A DNA stretch of 64,000 nucleotides from Leucothrix pacifica (GTDB lineage Bacteria > Pseudomonadota > Gammaproteobacteria > Thiotrichales > Thiotrichaceae). Both the position numbers and the translations under genes were made by a program. Each line of letters starts with the position of its first letter. The first letter of the stretch is position 1. The stretch lies in NCBI RefSeq assembly GCF_003172875.1, contig NZ_QGKM01000055.1, positions 1-64,000 on the forward strand. Direction: 5' to 3'. The notes beneath the pieces were generated by a model that saw nothing but the letters and a program-made list of their open reading frames with translations, did no database searches and was not told the DNA's origin. Below, one piece after another: positions 8,272-17,495 of this stretch.

Positions 8272-9068
8272 CGACCACCAAACTTCGCCAGACGGCGTTC
8301 CTTTGCAGCGGCCATGCCTTCACGGGCGTCAGCTTGTTCAAAGCCAAGAATTTCCAATGCCAGAGAATGCTCAAACGCAGGCCATGCGGCACGTAGCCAA
8401 TGATTCAAACTGCGCTTTGTGAAAGTCATCGCGGTCGGGCTGGATTGCGCCAAAGTGTCCGCTACTTCGCGGGCTTTCTCCAACAACTCAGCATCTGGCA
8501 CGACCAGACTCACCAAACCAATCCGTTCGGCTTCAGTGCCATTAATCGCATTGCACAGTAGCAAATGGTATTTAGCCTTAGCCATTCCGCACAATAACGG
8601 CCAGATAACAGCAGCATGATCACCCGCAGCGACACCAATCTTAGTGTGACCGTCAATGATTTTTGCCCGCTCACCGGCAATCGAAATATCTGCCAATAAT
8701 GCAACCGCTGCACCTGCCCCGACAGCCGCCCCATTAATCGCTGACACAATCGGCAAGTCGCATTCAATCATGCCCTGTACCAAAGCGCGGCCTTCCTGCA
8801 TCACCCGTAATCTGGCGACACCGCTATTCAACATGTCATCCACTAACTCTGGCGTACCACCGGCATGAAAACCTTTTCCCAAGCTCCGTACCAAAATACA
8901 GCGAACGTCTTTTTCAGCCGCCAATGTTGCCCAGACTGTACCCAAGGCTTCGTGCCCGTTGGCATCCGACATTGGCATGCCGTTTTCAGGGCCGAAAATC
9001 AACTCAGCAACACCGTTGTCCTGAATCTCAGCGACCATGTTTTCTGCAAATTCAATACGTCGGTTCAT
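8268..9068 (-). CDS. Enoyl-CoA hydratase/isomerase, PaaG-like
   Basis: A crotonase-fold protein (about 266 residues) with oxyanion-hole segments GKGFHAGGTPE and GAAVGAGAAVALLAD. The pathway needs an isomerase turning 3,4-dehydroadipyl-CoA into the 2,3-isomer and a hydratase; this gene and the one at 10572 are the two candidates. The ATG at 9068 is chosen because it overlaps the upstream dehydrogenase stop as ATGA; the longer frame begins 30 bases further into that gene. The active-site region has Asp-His (AAGDHAAVIW) where classical hydratases carry Glu, which leans towards isomerase. Which step it performs is inferred. Confidence 0.82.
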   Translation of the reverse strand: MNRRIEFAENMVAEIQDNGVAELIFGPENGMPMSDANGHEALGTVWATLAAEKDVRCILVRSLGKGFHAGGTPELVDDMLNSGVARLRVMQEGRALVQGMIECDLPIVSAINGAAVGAGAAVALLADISIAGERAKIIDGHTKIGVAAGDHAAVIWPLLCGMAKAKYHLLLCNAINGTEAERIGLVSLVVPDAELLEKAREVADTLAQSSPTAMTFTKRSLNHWLRAAWPAFEHSLALEILGFEQADAREGMAAAKERRLAKFGGR

Positions 9069-10567
9069 GCTGCCATCCAGTGTTGTTGTTTGAGCCAAGG
9101 GCTGACACGGTAACGCTCACCAGCATAATAATTATCCAGATTGTTTAATAGCTCAACCACAGCACTCGCTGACCAACCTGCCAGCCATTCAAACGGCCCC
9201 GCTGGATAGTTAACACCCATTTTCATCGCATCATCCGCCGCTTTTTCAGTACACACACCTTGCTGCACGGCGTCAGCCGCTTCATTAATCAACATGGCAA
9301 GGGTGCGGGCGACGACTAAACCAGGTGCATCGGCAATCGCTTGTGGCTCAAAGCCAAACACCTGTAACCAATGCGGTACGGCTTGCGCCCATGTCTCAGA
9401 TGCACGACCTGAGATCGCCCATGCCAATACCTGGCCGTCTTCAAAACGCACCGGTAAATCAAACACTGCAACCTCAGCACCTTGCTCAGTCGCAGTGCGG
9501 CCATCGGTTAAGCGCAATATCGCACCATCAACCGCCAAGCCCTGCCAGTCACTATCAGCAAGCTGCTCACAGGCATAATCGTACTTTTTCAGCGCTGTCA
9601 AAATGTGTTCAGCCACTGCACCCGATCCATGCACCTGCAAGGTTTTCGCAGTGGGCAATTTATCCATCGGATCCATTTCGGTTAATACTTCGTTCACAGC
9701 GCCGTCACGGTAATCGTAAAAACCCTGCTTAGACTTGCGACCCAGCAAACCACCGTCCACTAACTCACGTTGCACCAATGACGGCATAAAGCGTTTGTCA
9801 TAAAAATTGGCCTCGTAAACCGAGCTGGTCACCGCAAAATTAGTATCATGACCAATCAAGTCAGTTAGCTGACACGGCCCCATGCGAAAGCCGACAGCGC
9901 GTAGACAGGCATCCAATACCGTGGGACTGCTCGCTTGTTCTTGCAAAAGCGCCAGCGTCTCGGCATAAAACGGTCGGGCAATACGATTAACAATAAAACC
10001 GGGCGTTGAACGTGCATAGACCGGGACTTTCCCCCAACGTCCTGATAATTCAAAAATCCCCTCAGCTACTGCCGGAGACGTTTGCAAACCCGACACCACT
10101 TCCACCAGTTTCATCAACGGGACGGGATTAAAAAAGTGCATACCGACCAGACGTTCAGGGTGCTGCATACCATTGGCAATCGCGGTCACGGAAATAGACG
10201 AGGTATTCGTTGCCAGCACACAATCCTCTGAAACCACGGCTTCCAGATCCCGGAACAGTTTTTGCTTGATGCCAAGGTTTTCGACAATGGCTTCCACCAC
10301 TAAACCGACAGAAGCACAATCCGCTAAACTATTAGCGACACTGATTTTGCTAAGACTCTCTGCGGCTGATTCTGCTGTGATTTTGCCTTTAGCAACTAAC
10401 TTATCGAAAGTGGCCGACAGCTTTGCAATCGCCCCGGCAGCAGCACCTTCACCGACATCGTATAACAACACCTGATGGCCTGCCTGTGCAGCAATTTGCG
10501 TAATACCCGCGCCCATAATACCCGCACCGACGACTAAGACATCCGCTTCATTTAATGCTTGGCTCAT
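9065..10567 (-). CDS. paaH: 3-hydroxyadipyl-CoA dehydrogenase (PaaH type)
   Basis: A 500-residue 3-hydroxyacyl-CoA dehydrogenase that oxidises 3-hydroxyadipyl-CoA to 3-oxoadipyl-CoA with NAD+. The N terminus is a Rossmann fold (VVGAGIMGAGITQIAAQAGH). The catalytic His lies in GMHFFNPVPLMKLVEVV. Two 3HCDH C-terminal domains follow, giving the longer PaaH form rather than the 280-residue FadB2 form. Coupled downstream by ATGA to the PaaG-like gene, and only four bases separate it from the upstream crotonase gene. Confidence 0.93.
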   Translation of the reverse strand: MSQALNEADVLVVGAGIMGAGITQIAAQAGHQVLLYDVGEGAAAGAIAKLSATFDKLVAKGKITAESAAESLSKISVANSLADCASVGLVVEAIVENLGIKQKLFRDLEAVVSEDCVLATNTSSISVTAIANGMQHPERLVGMHFFNPVPLMKLVEVVSGLQTSPAVAEGIFELSGRWGKVPVYARSTPGFIVNRIARPFYAETLALLQEQASSPTVLDACLRAVGFRMGPCQLTDLIGHDTNFAVTSSVYEANFYDKRFMPSLVQRELVDGGLLGRKSKQGFYDYRDGAVNEVLTEMDPMDKLPTAKTLQVHGSGAVAEHILTALKKYDYACEQLADSDWQGLAVDGAILRLTDGRTATEQGAEVAVFDLPVRFEDGQVLAWAISGRASETWAQAVPHWLQVFGFEPQAIADAPGLVVARTLAMLINEAADAVQQGVCTEKAADDAMKMGVNYPAGPFEWLAGWSASAVVELLNNLDNYYAGERYRVSPWLKQQHWMAA

Positions 10568-10571
10568 TGCA

Positions 10572-11369
10572 TTACTCCTCTGGAATCCAGTTAGCAGGTC
10601 GCTTGGCTAAAAAGGCATTAAACCCTTCTTTCGCTTCATCCGTACCACGCACACGGCTAATAGTTTTAGCCGTTAACTCCAATACTTCGTCGGTAACAGG
10701 CCCGACTTCCAGCTGGCCAAACAACAGCTTGATTTCACGTTGTGCATTCGGGCTACCGGCCAGTAATTCTTTTACTGTGGCATCGACCGCTTCATCCAGT
10801 GCCTCAAGACTGGAGACCTCCTGCAGAAAACCGATGCGTAAAGCCTCTTCAGCGCGAATCTGCGTCGTGGTTAATGCCAGCCGTTTTGCCTGCCGTTTGC
10901 CCACAGCATTAGTAACATGCGGGCCAATCACTGACGGCAAAATCCCGAACTTAGCCTCACTCACTGCAAAGCGCGCATTGTCCGCAGCAATGGCAATATC
11001 ACAGGCACAAACCAAACCAACACCACCGCCTAAGGCTGCACCCTGGACACGCGCAATGGTGGGTTTTGCACAACGTTCTATACCCGCCAATACGCCCGCA
11101 AATACACGCGCATCAGCCAGATTCCATTCCTCTGACGCTTCGCTGGCGCGTTGCATCCACTGCAAATCAGCACCGGCGCTAAAATGTTTGCCATCACCGG
11201 CCAACACAATGACCCGCACGGTGTCATCCTGCTCTAAATGACTGAAGACTTCGCCTAACTCTCTGATCATCGTTTCATCAAAAGCATTAAACACATCGGG
11301 GCGCGACATGGTCACCTGCGCTACGCCAGCGGCTCTGGTCGAAAGGGTTAGTGTTGTCCAGCTACTCAT
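10572..11369 (-). CDS. Enoyl-CoA hydratase (2,3-dehydroadipyl-CoA hydratase candidate)
   Basis: A 265-residue crotonase with oxyanion motifs KHFSAGADLQWMQ and GAALGGGVGLVCACDIAIA and a conserved Glu in VSEAKFGILPSVIGP. By sequence it looks closest to methylglutaconyl-CoA hydratase/PaaF-like proteins. In this operon the natural role is hydration of 2,3-dehydroadipyl-CoA to 3-hydroxyadipyl-CoA. Its ATG shares one base with the boxA stop (TGATG), so translation is coupled. Confidence 0.85.
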   Translation of the reverse strand: MSSWTTLTLSTRAAGVAQVTMSRPDVFNAFDETMIRELGEVFSHLEQDDTVRVIVLAGDGKHFSAGADLQWMQRASEASEEWNLADARVFAGVLAGIERCAKPTIARVQGAALGGGVGLVCACDIAIAADNARFAVSEAKFGILPSVIGPHVTNAVGKRQAKRLALTTTQIRAEEALRIGFLQEVSSLEALDEAVDATVKELLAGSPNAQREIKLLFGQLEVGPVTDEVLELTAKTISRVRGTDEAKEGFNAFLAKRPANWIPEE

Positions 11370-12664
11370 CAGTAGGTCTCCAAATGTAAGCGACCTTCTT
11401 GTTTCATCGCTGTACCAAGCTCGGCCCAGTTCAACCCCGCCTGCTCAGCAATCTCACTTAACGCCAACAACACACCCTCTTCCATATCCTTTAAACCACA
11501 GACATAAAAGTAGGTATCAGGGTCTTTCAATAGCTCACTCAAATCAGGCGCACGTTCACGCATCCGATCCTGAACATAGGTTTTAGGTTGGTCTTTCTCA
11601 CGCGAGAAGGCGAAATTAATATCAATAAAATCTTTGGGTAATTTTTGTAACGGACCAAAATAAGGCAGCTCGGCACGGCTTCTCGCACCGAAAAACAGCA
11701 TCAACTTGCCCCCTTCGAATTTACCGGATGCCCGTAAGCGTCTGCGCCACTCAGTCATCGCCCTCATCGGCGCACTGCCGGTGCCGGTACAAATCATCAC
11801 AATATTAGAACGTGGGTGGTTAGGCATCAGGAAGCTCGCACCAAACGGGCCAATCACCTGCACCTCATCACCAGCGTTAAGATCACACATATAATTAGAA
11901 GCAACACCAACCACCGGGTTGCCGTCATGATCTTCCAGTACCCGCTTAACCGTCAGCGAAATATTGTTATAGCCGGGGCGCTCACCGTTGCGGGCGCTGG
12001 CAATCGAGTATTGCCTGGCGTGATGCGGCTTACCTTTGCTGTCTGTTCCGGGTGGCACAATACCAATCGACTGACCTTCCAGCACAGGGAATGGCTTACC
12101 GCCAAAGTCCAGCACAATATGATGGGTGTCGTATTCTTTACCCACCTCAGTGACACGCAGGTTACCGGTAACCGTAGCGTTAATAGAAGGCTGGGCCGAC
12201 TTTGGCGAATATAAATTGGTGTAGGCATGTGCCGCTGACCAGGGCGGAGTTGTAGCATTATACTGAGCATGATTAACGTGGCCTGCAGCACCGGAGGAGG
12301 ATGCAGACGTCGCTACTGAGGCAGACTCAGACGTATCAACTGCACTCTCAGCAATGATTTCACCACCGGCTGCTTCAGCTAGTTCCTCAGCACTTAATTC
12401 ATCGGGCAATTCATCCCAGTCAAACTGTTCTTCAAGGCTATAAGCAGAACTGCGAATCACCTCGCGCCAGTTATCTATAGAGCCGGTCGGACAAGGGCTG
12501 ATGCAATCCATGCAAAAATTACACTTTTCTGCATCCACTACATAATTCATGTCGTCGTGGGTAATAGCATCAACCGGACAGGTTGCCTCACAGGTATTAC
12601 AGCGGATACATATTTCAGGATCAATCAAATGCTGTTTCAGAATAGTAGCGGTTGCTGCGTCCAT
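11369..12664 (-). CDS. boxA: Benzoyl-CoA epoxidase reductase component BoxA
   Basis: A 431-residue NADPH-dependent reductase feeding electrons to BoxB. The N terminus is a two-[4Fe-4S] ferredoxin with C19, C22, C25, C29 and C48, C51, C54, C58. A low-complexity Ser/Ala linker (about residues 110-135) follows. The C terminus is a ferredoxin-NADP reductase module with the FAD motif RQYSIAS and the NADP loop [10 protein letters not shown]. The ATG at 12664 has GGAGGAG seven bases upstream; ten extra upstream codons would cover this site. First gene of a six-gene operon ending with the thiolase, preceded by a BoxR-type operator. Confidence 0.96.
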   Translation of the reverse strand: MDAATATILKQHLIDPEICIRCNTCEATCPVDAITHDDMNYVVDAEKCNFCMDCISPCPTGSIDNWREVIRSSAYSLEEQFDWDELPDELSAEELAEAAGGEIIAESAVDTSESASVATSASSSGAAGHVNHAQYNATTPPWSAAHAYTNLYSPKSAQPSINATVTGNLRVTEVGKEYDTHHIVLDFGGKPFPVLEGQSIGIVPPGTDSKGKPHHARQYSIASARNGERPGYNNISLTVKRVLEDHDGNPVVGVASNYMCDLNAGDEVQVIGPFGASFLMPNHPRSNIVMICTGTGSAPMRAMTEWRRRLRASGKFEGGKLMLFFGARSRAELPYFGPLQKLPKDFIDINFAFSREKDQPKTYVQDRMRERAPDLSELLKDPDTYFYVCGLKDMEEGVLLALSEIAEQAGLNWAELGTAMKQEGRLHLETY

Positions 12665-12689
12665 AATAACTCCTCCAAATAAACTATTA

Positions 12690-12703
12690 TGCACTATAGT
12701 TCA
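12690..12703 (-). promoter_or_regulatory. BoxR-type operator upstream of boxA
   Basis: On the plus strand it reads TGCA-CTATAG-TTCA, one mismatch from TGCA-N6-TGCA. It is 26 bases upstream of the boxA start and shares the core TATAG with the perfect boxC site. Confidence 0.6.
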
Positions 12704-12761
12704 TTTTTTAGAGAAGGGTCAAGGGGCATCAGTGTCAGGATGCAACCGCATTTTCGGTTCG

Positions 12762-13688
12762 TTAGCTTATTTTTTGCAGTATCTCCTGCTTCAGGAGTGC
12801 AAACGTTTTTGCTAACGGTTGTGCGCTGGTATCAATGATCAATTGCGCCTTGGAGTAAAAATCTTCGCGTGAAGTCAGAATGTACTTAAGATCTTCCATG
12901 GCCTGCTTTTGATTACCCGCCATCGGGCGCATATCCCCCTGATCCAATACCCGCTGCATATGATCTTTCGGGCTGGCTTGCAGCCAAACTGTGGTGCAGT
13001 GGGCGAGTAAAAGATTGAAGGTGTCAGAGTCTGAAACCAGACCACCGGGCGTACCAATGACCACCTCATGATAAGTCTTAATCACCTCCTCCAGCGCCCG
13101 GCGTTCATAGCGCCGGTAGGCATTAATACCGTATAAATCCTGTATTTCAGCCACACTGCAACCGGCTATTTTTTCAATCTCACTACTCAAATCAATAAAT
13201 GGAAAGCCCAGCGCATCTGCTAGCATTTGCCCCAGCGTCGTCTTACCTGCACCCCGTAAACCAATCAGCGCAATACACGGATTAAGTTTTTTATTGAGAT
13301 TATTGGCGCGCAACATTTCGCTGATATTCACCCTGATGTCTTTTAACGTGTCTTCATCCTGATTCTTTAGTAATGAGCGAATCAGCAACCACTCCGGTGA
13401 GCTGGTGGTTACGTCTCCTGCCAACTCGGCCAGAGACGAGTTCAAGGCATTAGCAACCTGTAACAACACTAGAATGGAGGCGTTACCCTCTCCTGTTTCA
13501 AGGTTCGCCAAATGACGCTCGGACACCCCGGTCATAGCTGACAAGGTTTTACGGGTCACACCTCGTCGTGACCTTAACATGCGTACCTGCTGTCCTAATG
13601 CCACTAAAAAAGGATTTTTTTCCTGTTTTTTTTCCGATTTAATAATCTTCACCCCTACTGTTTGCTTCAGCATTTTCACTTTAGTCAT
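12762..13688 (-). CDS. boxR: Benzoate-pathway regulator BoxR (XRE-shikimate kinase fusion)
   Basis: A two-domain repressor: an XRE helix-turn-helix at about residues 30-85 (TRKTLSAMTGVSERHLANLE) and a shikimate-kinase-like domain from about 140 with Walker A GLRGAGKTTLG, the architecture of Azoarcus BoxR/BzdR. The kinase-like domain is known to bind benzoyl-CoA as inducer. The ATG at 13688 is chosen over a TTG at 13706. An alternative ATG lies at 13673. It faces boxZ/bcl across a shared control region and is followed by the boxA promoter. TGCA-N6-TGCA-like sites occur at each of the three box promoters. Confidence 0.94.
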   Translation of the reverse strand: MTKVKMLKQTVGVKIIKSEKKQEKNPFLVALGQQVRMLRSRRGVTRKTLSAMTGVSERHLANLETGEGNASILVLLQVANALNSSLAELAGDVTTSSPEWLLIRSLLKNQDEDTLKDIRVNISEMLRANNLNKKLNPCIALIGLRGAGKTTLGQMLADALGFPFIDLSSEIEKIAGCSVAEIQDLYGINAYRRYERRALEEVIKTYHEVVIGTPGGLVSDSDTFNLLLAHCTTVWLQASPKDHMQRVLDQGDMRPMAGNQKQAMEDLKYILTSREDFYSKAQLIIDTSAQPLAKTFALLKQEILQKIS

Positions 13689-13718
13689 AAGAATCTGATA
13701 CCGCAAAAAATCACAACA

Positions 13719-13732
13719 TGCAATATATTGCT
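13719..13732. promoter_or_regulatory. BoxR-type operator between boxR and the catabolic operon
   Basis: TGCA-ATATAT-TGCT has one mismatch to TGCA-N6-TGCA. It sits 31 bases before the boxR start and 99 before the divergent DUF4863 gene, so it may serve autoregulation and control of the ligase/transport operon. Confidence 0.58.
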
Positions 13733-13830
13733 TGACAGTTGAAGGGTATCACCAGTACTGTTTGCTCATGCAAGATAATTCATGTTATTGCGATTATCAA
13801 GCTCACCAACTACAGAGGAGGACCCAAAAC

Positions 13831-14295
13831 GTGCAAAACAGTGATCTTCATCAACACATCGCCAGTTTAACGACTCAACTAAAAGGTCGCGCAATAAATG
13901 CAGACCTTGAAGCGTGGCTCAACCAGGAGCACGGCTTCAACAGTGATACTTACAAACAACTTAAAGCGGACTGTGAACGCGGTGTTGCTGAAGGTTCGCT
14001 CTGTCAATATGAAGGAGGCGGTGTGCGTTACGGACGCGCATTTAAACCCAGTGATGATTTAGCCGGGTTTTCAGTTGATGTGGTCGATATGGACAATGTA
14101 GTCGGCCCGCATCACACACATACTAATGGCGAAATTGATTTAATCATGCCCATAGAAGGTGATGCTCTATTTGATGGACATGCTGCCGGATGGATGGTTT
14201 ACCCACCGGGAAGTAGCCACAAACCCACCGTATCCAATGGCCGGGCGTTAGTGCTGTACTTACTTCCTAACGGGGAAATTTCGTTCACAAAATAA
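13831..14295 (+). CDS. DUF4863 family protein (box-cluster associated)
   Basis: A 154-residue protein of the DUF4863 family, a recurrent companion of box genes; the family includes 4-hydroxylaminobenzoate lyase. The C-terminal half has a cupin-like string of metal-binding candidates (GPHHTHTNGEIDLI, then DGHAAGWMVYPPGSSHKP). The GTG at 13831 is chosen because GAGGAGG lies nine bases upstream; an in-frame ATG 33 codons earlier would overlap the promoter. First gene of the plus-strand operon with boxZ and bcl. Its exact reaction in benzoate degradation is unknown to me. Confidence 0.8.
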   Translation: MQNSDLHQHIASLTTQLKGRAINADLEAWLNQEHGFNSDTYKQLKADCERGVAEGSLCQYEGGGVRYGRAFKPSDDLAGFSVDVVDMDNVVGPHHTHTNGEIDLIMPIEGDALFDGHAAGWMVYPPGSSHKPTVSNGRALVLYLLPNGEISFTK

Positions 14296-14337
14296 GCCCC
14301 TGGCTTGCTTCATTAACCCACTAAAAACGACCTGACC

Positions 14338-15882
14338 ATGACAAAACTTCTTGAAAACTATGTTGCCGGACGCTGGCAAGCCGGTAGCGGTAAAGGCACA
14401 ACCTTACATAACCCTGTTACCGGTGAAGCACTGGTGCGTATCGATAATCAGGCTATTGATCTGGCCGAAGGCTTTGCTTTCGCCCGTGAACAAGGCGGCA
14501 AAGCCCTACGTGAGATGACTTATCAGCAGCGTGGGCAGATGTTAGCTGATGTGGTAGCGGTACTTCGGGGCAACCGAGATGCTTATTATGATATCTCCAC
14601 GGCCAACAGCGGCACCGTAAAAAATGACAGTGCTGTTGACATTGAAGGTGGCATTTTTACGCTCAGCTATTATGCCAAGTTAGGTGCAAAACTGGGCGAC
14701 AAACCTTACCTGATGGATGGTGAAGCTAGTTTACTGGGTCAGGACTCCAGCTTTCAGTCGCAACATATTCTGACACCAAGGCGTGGCGTAGCCTTGTTTA
14801 TCAATGCTTTTAATTTTCCGGCCTGGGGACTCTGGGAAAAAGCAGCACCTGCTCTGCTTTCCGGTATTCCTGTGATTGTGAAGCCCGCCTCACCCACCGC
14901 TTGGCTGACTCAACAAATGGTGAATGATGTCGTGTCAGCGGGAGTAATTCCGGAAGGGGCTTTGTCTGTTATCTGTGGCAGCTCTGCAGGATTGCTTGAT
15001 CAGCTACAGACCGCTGACGTGCTTTCTTTTACTGGCTCAGCAGATACGGCGGAAAAAATACGCTCTCACCCTGCAGTAACACGTCATTCCGTACGGGTAA
15101 ACATTGAGGCAGACAGTATCAACTCAGCCTTGCTGCTGCCGGATGAAGAGGCTGACAGCGAGGCTTTTACTTTGCTGGTCAAAGAAGCTGTGCGCGAAAT
15201 GACCGTCAAATCAGGTCAGAAATGTACCGCTATCCGCAGAATATTCGTCCACAAAGAACACTATGCAGCCCTAGCGAAAGCTATTAGTAAAAAATTAGCC
15301 AACATTCGGGTAGGTAACCCACAGGATGAAACTGTGCGCATGGGTTCATTAGTCAGTTGCCAACAGTATGACGCTATTTGTACCGGCCTTGAGCAACTTA
15401 AAACCTGTACTGAAGTACTTTATGACGGCAATCAACACCCATTTCAGGATGTTGATAACACAGTTGCCAGTTGCCTTGCCCCGACGTTGCTGGGTACTGA
15501 ACAACCAGAACACGCGGACTTAGTTCACAACATGGAAGTGTTTGGCCCGGTAGCCACGTTGATCGCTTATCAGGATATGCCTCACGCAGTCAGCATGATA
15601 CGCCAAGGCCAGGGGTCGCTGGTCACGTCGCTGTATGGCAGCGATCCGGTGAATCTGGCACAGACAGCCAGTGAACTGGCTGACAGTAACGGCCGCGTGC
15701 ATGTTATCTCACCCGAAGTAGGCTCACTACATACAGGGCATGGCAATGTGATGCCACAGTCATTACATGGTGGCCCTGGTCGGGCGGGTGGTGGAGAGGA
15801 ACTCGGTGGGCTACGGGCACTGAATTTCTATCACCAACGCAGTGCCATTCAGGCCAGCAGCGCCGTATTGGAAAACCTGTAG
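14338..15882 (+). CDS. boxZ: 3,4-dehydroadipyl-CoA semialdehyde dehydrogenase
   Basis: A 514-residue aldehyde dehydrogenase related to the PaaN/PaaZ ALDH domain. It oxidises the BoxC product to 3,4-dehydroadipyl-CoA using NADP+. Seen: NAFNFPAWGLWEKAAPALL (substrate/cofactor channel), general-base Glu in RVNIEADSIN, and nucleophile Cys in SGQKCTAIRR. The C terminus GGPGRAGGGEELGG is typical of this group. It lies between DUF4863 and the benzoate-CoA ligase. Confidence 0.94.
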   Translation: MTKLLENYVAGRWQAGSGKGTTLHNPVTGEALVRIDNQAIDLAEGFAFAREQGGKALREMTYQQRGQMLADVVAVLRGNRDAYYDISTANSGTVKNDSAVDIEGGIFTLSYYAKLGAKLGDKPYLMDGEASLLGQDSSFQSQHILTPRRGVALFINAFNFPAWGLWEKAAPALLSGIPVIVKPASPTAWLTQQMVNDVVSAGVIPEGALSVICGSSAGLLDQLQTADVLSFTGSADTAEKIRSHPAVTRHSVRVNIEADSINSALLLPDEEADSEAFTLLVKEAVREMTVKSGQKCTAIRRIFVHKEHYAALAKAISKKLANIRVGNPQDETVRMGSLVSCQQYDAICTGLEQLKTCTEVLYDGNQHPFQDVDNTVASCLAPTLLGTEQPEHADLVHNMEVFGPVATLIAYQDMPHAVSMIRQGQGSLVTSLYGSDPVNLAQTASELADSNGRVHVISPEVGSLHTGHGNVMPQSLHGGPGRAGGGEELGGLRALNFYHQRSAIQASSAVLENL

Positions 15883-15914
15883 CGGAACCCGTCAGTAACA
15901 TTAGGAGGATAAGA

Positions 15915-17495
15915 ATGAATATTGAAGAGATTGAAGCGCCAGGTGATTCATTTAATTTTGCCCAACACCTGATTGAACGCAATGCTAACCGTACAGAGAA
16001 CATAGCCTGTATTGATGATTATGGCAGCCTGAGTTATGGCGGATTGTCAGAACGTATCCGCGAAGTGGCCGCCGGACTTAGGCAACTGGGTATACGCAGA
16101 GAAGAGCGTGTGTTGTTGCTGATGCAGGATTGTGCGGACTGGCCGGTGAGTTTTTTAGGTGCGATGTATGCTGGTATCGTTCCGGTCGCCATTAATACCC
16201 TGCTGACCGCAGATGACTATGCTTATATGCTGGAGCATTCCCGCGCTCAGGCTGTATTGGTATCAGGGGCACTGCTGCCGACACTGACAGCCGCCATGAC
16301 ACGCTCTGACCATGAGCTACAAAAAGTTATTGTGTCTCACCCTGAAGCCCCTCTACATCCTTCTGAAATCGAATTTGAAGCATTCCTGGAAAGCTGCCCT
16401 CCGGCACGCAAGGCTGCCCCAACCTGTGGTGATGATCCTGGCTTTTGGCTGTACTCATCTGGCTCCACCGGGCGACCAAAAGGGACGATACATACCCATG
16501 CTAACCCTTACTGGACGGCAGAGCTGTACGGAACGCGTTCGCTGGGCATACAGGAAAATGACATCTGTTTTTCTGCTGCCAAGCTATTTTTTGCTTATGG
16601 GCTGGGGAACGGTCTGAGCTTCCCTTTCAGCGTGGGAGCAACAGCATTACTCATGGCCGAACGCCCAACACCGGATGCTGTTTTCAAACGCTTGACCGAC
16701 CACCAGCCAACCGTCTTCTTTGGCGCACCCACCGGTTATGCCGGCATGTTGGCATCTCCTAACCTACCCGCGCCGGATCAAATAGCACTGCGCCTGGCGT
16801 CATCGGCGGGTGAAGCGCTACCGGCCGATCTGGGACAGCGTTTTACACAGCAATACGGTGTCGAAATTATCGATGGTATTGGCTCCACAGAAATGCTGCA
16901 TATCTTCCTGTCTAACATTCCCGGTGATGTTCGCTATGGCACAACCGGCTGGCCGGTTCCCGGCTACGAGGTTGAATTGCGGGATGAAGATGGTTACACA
17001 ACGATTCCTGATGGTGAACCGGGTGATTTGTATATTAAAGGCCCCAGTGCGGCCACTATGTATTGGAATAACCGCGACAAAACCCGCGACACCTTTCAGG
17101 GAGGCTGGGTAAAAAGCGGTGATAAATACATTCATAATACTGACGGGACGTACACCTATTCCGGGCGCAGTGATGACATGCTTAAAGTCAGTGGTATTTA
17201 TGTATCACCTTTTGAGATCGAAGCCACACTGATTCAGCACCCTGCCGTACTGGAAGCCGCCGTTATTGGCAAAGAGGATGCGGAAGGCCTGACCAAGACT
17301 AAAGCATTCATTGTCCTTAAGGATGCTAGCAATGTTAATGAAGATACCCTGCGTGCGGAACTCAAGACATTCGTCAAAGATCATCTGGCCCCTTATAAAT
17401 ACCCACGCTTTATGGAGTTTGTGGAAGAGCTGCCAAAAACAGCCACCGGCAAAATCCAACGCTTCAAACTGCGTCAGCAGGAACAGTCGGCGTGA
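15915..17495 (+). CDS. bclA: Benzoate-CoA ligase
   Basis: A 526-residue ANL-family acyl-CoA synthetase that forms benzoyl-CoA from benzoate, ATP and CoA, the entry step. Motifs in order: P-loop YSSGSTGRPKGTIHTH, SAKLFFAYGLGN (aromatic substrate region), the A5 region DGIGSTEMLHIF, hinge SGRSDDMLKVSGIYVSPFE, and catalytic Lys in PKTATGKIQR. Length and motifs match known benzoate-CoA ligases. A GGAGGA site precedes the ATG. The stop overlaps the next gene. Confidence 0.96.
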   Translation: MNIEEIEAPGDSFNFAQHLIERNANRTENIACIDDYGSLSYGGLSERIREVAAGLRQLGIRREERVLLLMQDCADWPVSFLGAMYAGIVPVAINTLLTADDYAYMLEHSRAQAVLVSGALLPTLTAAMTRSDHELQKVIVSHPEAPLHPSEIEFEAFLESCPPARKAAPTCGDDPGFWLYSSGSTGRPKGTIHTHANPYWTAELYGTRSLGIQENDICFSAAKLFFAYGLGNGLSFPFSVGATALLMAERPTPDAVFKRLTDHQPTVFFGAPTGYAGMLASPNLPAPDQIALRLASSAGEALPADLGQRFTQQYGVEIIDGIGSTEMLHIFLSNIPGDVRYGTTGWPVPGYEVELRDEDGYTTIPDGEPGDLYIKGPSAATMYWNNRDKTRDTFQGGWVKSGDKYIHNTDGTYTYSGRSDDMLKVSGIYVSPFEIEATLIQHPAVLEAAVIGKEDAEGLTKTKAFIVLKDASNVNEDTLRAELKTFVKDHLAPYKYPRFMEFVEELPKTATGKIQRFKLRQQEQSA

